Shown: in pieces, positions 32,332 through 44,300 of the stretch
How the letters are laid out: each line of letters starts with the position of its first letter
Position numbering within the stretch: the first letter of the stretch is position 1
DNA from: Tubiluchus corallicola
Lineage: Eukaryota; Priapulida; Priapulimorpha; Priapulimorphida; Tubiluchidae
Reading direction: 5' to 3'
Length of the DNA: 64,000 nt
Assembly (NCBI GenBank): GCA_030141605.1
Contig: JAQGDQ010000072.1
Location: 491,001 to 555,000 of the forward strand
Notes under the pieces: generated by a model
Databases searched by the model: none
Seen by the model: only the letters and a program-made list of their open reading frames with translations
Told to the model about the DNA's origin: nothing
Position numbers and translations under genes: made by a program

Positions 32332-35300
32332 CTAAAATACAAAAGATGAGAAGTTAAGAACTTTAAACCAAGTTCTAAGATCACAAAACTGCAAAAATAG
32401 AAGATGTCAAACAGAAAATTATAAGAAACACGAAATGTTTATTATACAAATACAATGTTTCGTCTATTCTATCACCATTCTCAAATTATCATCAAAGCAC
32501 GAGACAACCCTCCATTTACATAAGTTTAAAATATTCGCCTTGAAATTTTATACCACTTACATACTGCCTTGCATGCAGGGCTTGCGTCAGCAGTAACGCT
32601 GCGTAAAACGTGTAAATTTAAGCTCCCGCAATGACCGGTAGGTGCAACCATGTTAATCGTAGGTCGTTTGAAACACATTTAGATAACATTACGTGAAGTT
32701 TGAAAAAATCAGAGCATTTGTAGCACACATGTTACTAACTAAATAAAATTTCAAGTTACTGTATCTCGTCAATATGATTAAAAATACATTTTTGGCTAGT
32801 GAATGGTGCACCCTGGAGGGTGAGCCAGCGACAATTTACCAATTGGCACGAACATTTTAAATTATTATTTCTAGTTACACAAGTCTTTCCAGCAGGTAAG
32901 CAAAATGCAGAGTAATATAGATTTGCATGGAAAGTTTTTTCGGGACATAATTTAACATTGCTTTTTCTTCATCTAATTTACGGTTGCATAGAGGACGTCA
33001 TGTAATGGCGCCGTCAGAACAGTATTGCGGGAGATTTAAAATGAAAACAAACAAAAATTCTTTTAATGCAAGTACGATATATACATAAAATTACTGTAAA
33101 GTAATATAATTTTTTAAGGCAATTTTTCTGAAATTAACTTCAGGTACCCTTTTCTTGTCCTTTAAGTAAATAACAAAAATATCTGTATTTAAATGTACTA
33201 CTACAGCAATAAATTAAAACCCTCATTTTTTAAATTTAAAAATGGATTCTTAATTTTAATGTTGTATGACTCTTTGATGAATAATTCAAATTTGTTTTTC
33301 GCATTATCTAAAATAAATACAGCTTATAGCAACAAAACATTTTACATAATAGTTTAATGAGATAATACCAGTCTATTCTAGACTGTCACTTGGAATGTTT
33401 TAAGATTTAGATGCACCATTTACTTGTGTTATTTACTGAACAATTTTTTGAAAAGTTTATACAACTGCCAAAGCTTCATCTTTGTATAATAAATAAGCTT
33501 AGGCTGCCAGGCCATAGAAACTCATGCTTCATGCCTCACGCTTCATACTTCATGCTTCATGCTTCACGGCCCACTGGGCCATAGGGGCTCATGCTCTCAC
33601 GCTTCACACACGAGTCTGCGTTGCGCATTCAAAATGGAATCATCTGACGAGGAAGATTTCTTGATTTTGTTGTGTCTCAGAAGAAGGAAGCGAAAGAGAC
33701 GGAGAATATGGTGCCGGGAGCATTTTTTGCTCAGAGAATCCAGAGGAGAATTTCAGCGGACATTTCAACACCTCGTGGACAATCCTGATGAAGAACTATT
33801 TCATAATTATACAAGGATGTCGTACAAGACTTACAGTACATTAAAGTCCCTCGTGCTAGGACATCTGAAGCCACGCCGTTCAAATTGGAGGAGGCCAATC
33901 GAAGCAGAACAAAAGCTCATCATAACTCTCAGGTGGTAATTACTAGTCAAAGTATGTTTGTCAGATAAGCATGCACTGACATGACCACATAAAAAAGTAG
34001 ATCTAAACACCCCCCCCCCCGATAAAAAAAGAAAGGCCACACAAAAATTCCAAAATGTTTTTGAAGGGTAAAATTTAATTATTTTATGTTTTTCAGATAT
34101 ACTGACATATAATAAAAACAAAAACCGAAAAACGAAAGTGAAAAATTTGAAAAGGTTTAGGTCACAATGTCCCGTTCTAACTCTGATCGTGAAATGAATA
34201 GTCCTCAGGACCATGAGCAGTCAAAAAACGCTCTGATATCCAGTCTGCCCCCGGACTCACGTCTCGAAAAAGTGAACATGTTCACTTCTAGCTTCACGCG
34301 TGAGTCGTGAAGCTTGAAGTTTGAGGCGTGAGCGGAGGTCTATGGCGCACCGCAAATAAGATTACGTTTGTTCATTTTTCCACTCACGCGTTTAGACGTG
34401 AAGCATGAGCGTGAGGCATGAAGCGTGAGTTTCTATGGCCTGGCAGCCTTAAAGGTATTTGTGACACCTTAGTACATTGATTTGTTAGTAGGAAATGTTA
34501 TGTAAAAACACAGGTATATTTGCTCTCTGGCGGGAAATGAAGAAAATACACATGTACAAGTAAAGGTGTCCACACTGGACTTTTGTGTCGAAATATCACT
34601 GTCTGCATTCTCTTTAAATTAAACCATCATCTGAAATCTAGGACTGAACCATATTTACTAATCATTCTAATGGCTATTTGTTTACAGGAGGGCAAAGGTA
34701 CATAAATACCAAATAAATCACACCTGTTTTTTCTAATGTCATAAATATACAAATGTCCATCTTGTGTTCCACATACAAACTCGTGAGGTGAGAGAAATGT
34801 ACATGTATTCAGTGCATCACTACACTGCATTTGAAATACCTAGAAAAGAACACAAACAAAAAGGTAGTTTCAAAATAGATAAAATTCAAAATTACTGATA
34901 ACCTACAAACACCCATACTTTCAGAATTTGACCCATGCAATACACATGTTACTAGTCTAGTGGAACTTACTAAACTAACTGGGGTGATTTTATCTCAATT
35001 CATCCAGAAATAATGCACATGGTGTATTGTTAACATGGCCTTTAAAGTTGCACCAACAAAACCATGTTTTACACTCACATATTCAATTAGGCAAATACTA
35101 CAGCTGGTAAAATTTTACTTTGACCAACTACGAATTACTAAACATTTTGTGGTTAAAATCTTGTAGAAACGGTCTATAATTAAATTTATGCTAGATATTG
35201 TGGACTGATGATAGAAACCAAACGACGAATAATGGTGAAGTTTCAAAAACAAAACATTTCGCATATAAGTATAATAATAGTGCTTTCAATATTAAATTAT

Positions 35301-38300
35301 TGCCTCAAGTGCTGGTTTACAGTACATATTCATACAGGGGCACAGCTACGGAAAAATCAACAAAATTTCCCTATAGATGTGCTAACCTTTTTCCGACTAT
35401 GGACCCCATAGCCAAAGACGCAACCATTTTCACAAGCTAATAGTAACAGTTTTCCTTCAGTACCAACTTCTCTTTCACCTGCAAAAAAATCAGTAGTTAC
35501 AGATAGCGAAAAATTGAGTTGTTACAAAACATCCTCCTCGATTCTAGAACCAAAAATCTACAAACATAACAGAAAGCTGTACAGTCAAACCTCTTTATAA
35601 CGCTTAATTTGGGACTGCAAAGAAGTTGATGTTATACAGTGAATTTGGCATTATAATGAAGTGCATTAATAGGTAATGACTATGCAAATATAGACGTTTC
35701 GTTTTGCTAAAAATTTGGGCATTAAGCGAGGTTGGCATTATATAACAAGGTTTGACTGTATTTCAAAAAACTATTTTGCCAATGATAACTGTCAAGTTTG
35801 TCTCATTTTTAAGAGAAAAGTCATATAAGACAGAAAACTACAAACAAAGAGGACTGCTGCACAATTATGAATACTGTTAATCATTTTGATTTCACTAAGT
35901 CCATTAACTACACGACACTGCTTCCTTGCCTCATACTGAGATAGTTAAGTTCATGAAATAGGTGGTAACGTTCATCCAAAACTAGAACATAAACAATTCA
36001 AAATGATGAGAAAGGTGATCAAGAGAATTCCTGTGCATTATAGTATGTTTTCTGTTAGCTTGGTGTAGAAAATCTTGCTATTTAATTCTTAATTTTGAGT
36101 AAAGAAAGCAATTATTTAATAAATTTGGGAAGAAACTGAATAATTTAAAAAATAAGATAATCTTACAGGTTATAGTAATGTTTGGTTAATTTTTTTATAT
36201 AGAACTAATTTTAAAATGAAAATACATCACAATTTCTGGATTATTTTTGATTTTGCACATTACTCAGTGCCACACTATTTTTGCTTATGCTGTTATTATT
36301 AAAAGCAAGGCTGCAAGGTCAATCTTTGTAGTGGTTGCTACATCATTTTATTCATTAATATTTACACACCTAGAAGCTATTTGCTAGCTAAAGTGCTGCG
36401 AAACAACACCAACCTAAGTCACTTAACCACAAAACACAACATTATATTACATTAATAGCAACATTTGTAATTGTAAAAAATAAAAAAAACATGTTGCCAT
36501 CTAAACACATCATAGGTATAGCAGGAGCTGCAGCACTTTACAGACAGAAATAAATAAAAAGTTTAAATGAAGCTTGCTGTAGTACACTACTATTACTGTC
36601 CTGGCACCACTTCCATATTTCAATACCTTGTCTTTATTAAGAAATCTAATAAGTGAACACAGTGAAATTCGAGAAGTCTCCCAACTGGACACAATATCAT
36701 TTATCATTAACGGTAAAACTTTATTCAAATTTCATTGCATCATGTTTTAAATTTACTAATAAACATAAGATATGCACAGTAAAAATTTTTTCTGATTCAC
36801 ACAATCACTTCAGCCACAACCTCTGGCCATCTTCAGGTATATTATGCAAGGTGTAAACACTAAAACGGCCACAGGTTTGACTGAAATGACTGTGGCTATC
36901 AAATTAAAATATTTACTCTGCATATCTTATATTTACATTGCGAATATCTTGTATTTATGTTTAAAGTCAATATGACTTTAACCATTTTATTATATTGAAG
37001 GATGTGGAGGTTTTTCTATCTGTTGCCCTATCCCACTGTTATTGCACACTATGAACATCAGTGAGAGAGCTTTTTGGCCATTGGATCAGTTCAGTGTTAT
37101 TAAGGAATGCAGAAACTAACCCTACCTGTTTAGTAGAAGTTAGGCTTATACAACTGTTAAAACAAGTGCACCTGTTTTGAAATTATTACATGATTAGTAT
37201 CACCATACTTCACTGCATATGGCTGACTTACTAGTCTTATACAACTGTTAAAACAAGTGCACGTGTTTTGGAATTATTACATGATTAGTATCACCATACT
37301 TCACTGCATTTGGCAGACTTACTAGTCTTATACAACTGTTAAAACAAGTGCACGTGTTTTGGAATTATTACATGATTAGTATCACCATACTTCAATGCAT
37401 TTGGCAGACTTACTAGTCTTATACAACTGTTAAAACAAGTGCACGTGTTTTGGAATTATTACATGATTAGTATCACCATACTTCAATGCATTTGGCAGAC
37501 TTACTAGTCTTATAAAACTGTTAAAACAAGTACACATATTTTGAAATTATTACATGATCAGTATCACCATACTTCACTGCATATGGCTGACTTACTAGTC
37601 TTATACAACTGTTAAAACAAGTGCACGTGTTTTGGAATTATTACATGATTAGTATCACCATACTTCAATGCATTTGGCAGACTTACTAGTCTTATAAAAC
37701 TGTTAAAACAAGTACACATATTTTGAAATTATTACATGATCAGTATCACCATACTTCACTGCATATGGCTGACTTACTAGTCTTATACAACTGTTAAAAC
37801 AAGTGCACGTGTTTTGGAATTACCACATGATCAGTATCACCATACTTCACTGCATATGGCTGACTTACTAGTCTTATATAATTGCTAAAATAAGTGCACG
37901 TATTTTGGAATTATTAAATGCTTAGTATCAGTGCACTTGGCATACTTACTAGGTTGTTCATCTGGCACACCAAGATTTACACCCACATCCGAACAGCTGA
38001 TGGCACAGGAATTTATAATCGTATCACAAGACGCTATGGTGTCTAGCAATGCTGCTTGTCCACAATCCCACAAACGAGCTGTCCCATCTCTAGATACAGA
38101 AACTACATTGCGTCCTCTATCCACAATAGCAGTATCACTAATTCCTAGAAATTTAGGAGAAAGTCAGTTCCTGTCAAATGCATTGTAATAAGACTGGGTT
38201 TAATCACCCCACAATATTTTCTTCTGAATACAGGACAATTTTCTCCTTGAAACTCTTATAACAAAAGCCACACATCAATTCTAAAGTGTGAACAATTACA

Positions 38301-41300
38301 ATGCACAACCCTCATTAATTCACAAATTCTGTATGCTGATTTGTTTCGATTGTACTTCTTTCTTGTCATCCAGTGAAGTTTTATTATTGGCTTAAATTCA
38401 TACTAAAATCTATAGATATTGGTGGCTGTTGCACTAAGACTTCAGTGGTTTAGTGGTGAGCTGTTGAGTGCTAGACGGGTCGGACCTGGTCCTGTTCTCC
38501 TAGATTTTGACATTCAACCACTCTAGCATAAATATAGAAAAGGTTGGTAAATTCTCTATGTTCTATCAATAGTCTCTGTGATCTCTAAAGTTAACATCTT
38601 CTTAGGTTGGCTAAAGTTAGCACATTAAGTTACATATTTTCAGGGTTCCTAGTGCACCTCTATTTAAACTGATAAATGTCTCGAAATTCTTTCTTTTCCT
38701 CGTCTACAGTGGCTAACCCTGGTGTGCAGAGAAGTATAATCATGTTAATTCCCTGCTAATTCTTGTTAATCATCATCTTGTGAGTGCAGTTCTAACAAAC
38801 CAGGCATATTTTTATAGCTAATCGCATAACACAGAAATAAGAAAATGTGCGATATCATAACTATAAAAATGAAATATCTATATTTGCAAACATATTAAGT
38901 CAAATTTGTCTAAAACTCTTAATGGTAAGATAAGTGTGTGAAGACAGACAGAGATACAGCAAACAGATAAAGTTATAAAAAAGTGCGTGTGGATTACTGG
39001 ACAGATGGAGTCATAAACAACATATTTTGAACTTTTAAAATGCATAAATAATAAAAACAAACATGAATGCCAAAAATAATCAGAAGTAAAACATACTAAA
39101 AACGAATACAACAAAACAATCACTAGTGGGTAAGTTCACAATGTAAAATCTACCAATGCTCATTGACAGCCACATAAAACAAAAATTAGTTAATAATTAA
39201 ATGAATAATAATGTACATGTCTGTACAATTACACAAATCTGTACAAGCAAGATTATACTAAAATGCCATACCTCTTGTGTGACCAACTAATGTGACTGGA
39301 CATTGTCCTGTCTCTGCTGACCAGATCTTTAACTGCATATCAGAACCACCAGACAGGACTACCACGCCTGAAGGAAAAAATCTGCACACGGTTACATCTC
39401 CCAGGTGACCAGTCAGTTCTCTCTAAATAAATTTAAAAAGTGGAATGTTTAAATAATAATTTACTATTACAATCATTATGTTGATAGGAAAGTCTAACAT
39501 TCCCCGGGTTAATAAAAACAGACATCTGTAGTACAGAGAAATGTGCAGACTGCTCCTAAGTTCACCACTTTTTATCCCTAAACCAGCTTTCTCAAATGTA
39601 TTATTGATGTGGCTCATTCTTTTGCACAGGAAAAAATGATTCAAAAGAATAGTATTAAGCAAGTTTGATCAGAATATGGAACGTTCAGACTGTTGTGTTT
39701 AATTCCTATGCTAAACTGACAAACTTCACATTTGTTCTTTTTTAGTTTAATAATTGTAATTTTTCAAACAGTAATAAATTAAAATCTGTTAATACCTAAT
39801 TATTTTATAACCAGTGATTTATTTACCACATATCTGACAAAGTTGAGAATAAGCCTCTTCACAGCTCCACCGATTAATGATGATCATGAAAAGACCAAAG
39901 GTTAAGTGTACCAGGCAACACATTTGTGTGAACACTTAACAAATGCTATTGTAATAGTAACAGCTTTTGCATGTTTTAACAGCTAGTTAGAACCTTACCT
40001 AGTTCACTTTCTGTTGTTCCCAAGCAAGATCCTGCAAGTAAATCACTCTACATACAGACTAATACATAATTAAGTAAAGTATACATAAAACAGTTGACGT
40101 TAGTAAACTGACGAGCCAGGCAGCTTTACGTTTCCCAAGATGCGTTGCTGTGGTACCCTTAACCTTTGACCTGCAGCAACAGTGCATACGCACAGCAAAA
40201 CTGCGAAAAAGCTTACTAACTGTGAATGACACTACACAGAAAAACAATGTCAGGAAAGTAGATCAGTGAAACATAAAAGGTGATGGTGGTGGCTTGGTAT
40301 TCTTCACAATTACAAATTTCTACGAGTCATCAAAAGAAATAATGAAAATAACAATAGTCAGTCATTTTGTAACATAAAATAACCTTATAAGAAACTGTAA
40401 CACAGCTTACAACCTACAAAAATGCAAGTTTAGCCCATTTATGCATAGGTTTGCGCTTTCTTTACAGAAAGATTATTGTGGGACATAACAAAATCAGCAG
40501 TACGTATTTTAAGAAACCTATATTCAGTCAGTAATACAAAAAATTTTGAATGTCCTATATGTGGAATGCTATGCTCACTTACTACTACAGAGTGCATTAG
40601 ACGTTATTGTGCTTTATGGAATCTTTCAAAGCAAGCAATGTGTATTTCCATTTGGCACTTCTCACATTTAAATTTTACCTTTATGTCGCACAAAGCACAT
40701 CTAATTTGAGTCAAATTTGGTTGTGGATAATATCCAATAGTCACATGTAGTATCGTATGGCACTCTCCTGTCAATTGATTTTGATTTGTCTCCTGATCCA
40801 GTACCTTTCTATCTCTAGCCAAACTCTTTGCTACTTAACAATGAAAAGAAAGTCAAGAATTCTCTTTGTGCTCAGATTCCCTGTGTAAATCAGAAACCAG
40901 GCATTCTGCATTGCGCCATCAGCAAGGAAGCAGAAAATAGGCCACCACCATTTTGTACTCTTATGCTGACCATGTGTTTCTCAATATTTTAGTCCACTTG
41001 TCTCTCCCACCCACTGAAGTATTGTAAGCCTTTATCAGATATGGTCAGGAAACATCATTTTTTTGCTTTTCTGCTGCTGACCACCTTCCTGCTTTTCCTA
41101 CAGGATTAACTCCATAAATACGTTGAGGCAACCGTTACAATACTATTGTTGTGCCACCTGTTTTAAATTATGTTTGCATTTTTATTCAGCTTTGAGTTGA
41201 AAGGCCCATGTGGCCACTTCTTCCAGATGGCTGCTTCCTCCAAAGGACATTTTTCAATCCTATTTCCTCTGACGATTTCTGTGGCAAAAATTTTCTTCAG

Positions 41301-44300
41301 CTGCTAACTTTTCAATTAATGCAAGAGATGTAAAGAAATTGTCAAAATATACTTCATAATTTCATTTCTTTGGTAACTCAGATAACAAATCGAGAGCTAC
41401 AGAGCCACCCAATCCAACTTCAGCATTATACGTTGAAGCAGCACCTTGATAGGTTCAAGGTGCATAGGATAGTCTGTAACAGTATTTAGACTCCACAGTT
41501 CCAATCCAAATTGGATTAGATACACCAATGAACTGCTTGGCTCCATACCTCCAAAAATAAGGAACCATGCTTTCCCAGCCTGAAGCTTACCACAAAACTG
41601 GGAAGTACATCAAAAATCTTTTACACTGGTATGGTAAAAATTTGTCTTAACTTGCAAAATTTGTCATCTAGTGGCAAATTCGTACTATGCAGAATCTCTT
41701 CAAATCTGTTAACGGTTATAGAATCAGAAACCATCCTTGTGTCTTCACAACCCTCCCAATACATTCTTCACCAAGGAACTTTCACATATTATGACATTAG
41801 CAATATGCCCAAAACTCCAAAAAGCTCCTCCTTAAAAATTCTGTACTGTGTCTCTCCTTCCTGATAAGAATATAGTTTTGACATTTCTACAAAAAAATTT
41901 GTGACCTCATCATCAAAAATCAACTCAAACAAAGATCAAGGAATCAACTGAGACTGTAAAAATTTTGGCTTTTGCACATAAAAATTAGTAGCTGGCTCTT
42001 GAATATCATCATTTGTCCAGTTTCTTTGCATTGACATTTGATATTTATTTTATTTGATATTTATTTATTTATTTTAGCCATAACAAATTAATATAATAAT
42101 AAAAAACATACAAGACAATAAATTGGCCAGGCAGACCTGTACAAGGTGAAAAGACCATCGCATAACATACAGGCCACCCATAGTAAAGTGACCCACTGCA
42201 GAGTTACATAGTAAGCATAGATGACAACGAAATGGGAGACTATGGCACTATCTTACATGCATTATTACACAAAGGAAAAAACATGTAAATTTGAATTGCA
42301 TGAGGAATATTTTCTCTCAGGAACCTTTGGCTTATCATTTGATATATCTCCTTCATCATAATCAGCATCAAGAACAGGATTTGTCAGTAGCAGATACAGC
42401 CAAAACTATTGAGTTTCTATTCATCCTCACTGCCACTGTCTTTATCTGACTTTAACAGTGCATCATCAGATGGCATAGTTGCAATAGTCACCTAGGCAAA
42501 TAATTCATAAGTTGCATCTCCTAAGCATGGCAGTACATAATGAACTGTGTATCAGGAAACAATGAAAAGTATTAAACTGTATATGCCTAATGCATAGCAT
42601 CATGTATTTCGGACATTTGATTTAGTTTGAAAATGACACTTAAATTCATACTCATTTTTAAGTTTCGGCATTTTGCTAAAATATGCATCGTCCCTCATGT
42701 TTAGTTCGCAACCCCTGCACTGCCACAAAAAGACTTAAAACAACGGAAAGGCGATCTTTACAAGGACACAAATAGCAACTCTTTGCGATCAAAAGAGGAT
42801 TTGGGAACACAGTATGGAATACACATGCTAGGCTTCTTAATACATGTCCCACATATGGGATGGTATGCATAAATGGGCTAAGATTAAAATCAAATACATT
42901 TAAAATTTACAATACACGAGCAAACAATGCTCACTAAATGTAATTATTTTACCCTGAGTTCTCCAGTAGATGTCTCCCATATCAGAAGTTTATTTTCTGA
43001 ACATGCTGATACAGCCAGGCCCCCACTTGACACATCTAGACTTCTAACCTGTAAGACATACGAGATATGAGACAGAAAATCGTAAAAAAACTTGTTTTAC
43101 ATTGCAATGCACAGCTTATGCAAATACATAATATTATATACTTCTACATACATAATAATTACTGGTATACAGATATATATTAGAAAATATATTATTATAA
43201 TTGATAAATAGTAATAGTACAACCTTTCAGCACTCACAGACATTACCATTTCCAGAAGTTCAACATTTTAACAGTACAGAAAAACAACACAAAAACAATA
43301 TAGCATTTAACATGGCAGAAACAAAATAAGTATGATATTTGTCAGCCAAATGGCAAATGTATATTTTTTATGTTATAAGTGAAATACAAAAAAAATGAAA
43401 TCGTAAAAACAAAGTAAGATAGGTGGCAAAAGAAAAAACTTACACACTAACAAAGTAAACGTAAGATGTAAACATGTAGTAACCACAGCTTCATTAGCAA
43501 TACTTACACTTTTATTATGAATCTGACTGTAGCTTGTCACAGGTGCAAGAAATGTTGTCACACGGTCGCTTGTCTCAAAACCAACAGTTATGCTCTTCTG
43601 TAAAATGTATATAAAAACATATCCATTATTTCTGTATAAAAAAATTACTGATAAATCCTAGAAAAGGAAAGTGTAAATCTCGCAATTAAAATGCTGTGTT
43701 AAAGATTTCAAGATTTAAGATTGTTTACTTCAGTTATTGAGGATAAACATATAAAGTTAACTCATACATTTAAATGCCATGTGCGAGTAAGAGAGAGATT
43801 GCTAGCCTGTATATCACTCAAAGACTTCATTGTCATCACCCTGAACTAATATGTCTCCGCACATAGTAAATTTTCACACTAAACTTTTTTTAATGCGGGG
43901 TGAGAAATGGCCACACAAAAGACCATGCAAGCTAGTAATGCATTTTACTCAATGTAACAATCAGTATTTGGATCAGTCTTTGTGCAACATGTCTTGGAAA
44001 CAGGAAATTAAAATCTTCCATGTAATTCTTGCATGCCAAGACTGAATTCACGTCAATCACTAAATAATCACCCATTTCACCTATACGTAGATGCGTTCAT
44101 TAGGTCACGTGACCATTGTAGATATGCAAAACACACTCAATTAACCTTTGACCTACAGCAACTGTGCGTGCACATAGCCAAACTGTGTGAAAAGGCTTAT
44201 TATCATCGACAAATTTCTTTGTGCGTACAAATCTTGAAGTGAGATTTACCTTTGTTATACTGCTACAAGCAAACTTGCCTGACACTCTCAGGTGAGGAAG

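Larger units (their letters stand above)
32332..34723 (-). other. PAAF1 intron 8
   Basis: 2.4 kb, with a PIF/Harbinger element at 33502-34448. The remainder is AT-rich with nothing recognised. Confidence 0.7.
39423..42952 (-). other. PAAF1 intron 4
   Basis: 3.5 kb, dominated by a dead piggyBac (about 40590-42490). A ~60-bp dispersed repeat near 40157-40217 recurs in intron 1. Confidence 0.7.

Noticed and set aside
37145-37957. CRISPR-like array
   Set aside because: The whole 91-bp unit repeats without unique spacers, inside an intron of an animal gene.
38437-38520. Possible tRNA gene
   Set aside because: A- and B-box-like segments are degenerate and no complete cloverleaf folds by eye; at most an old tRNA-derived SINE.
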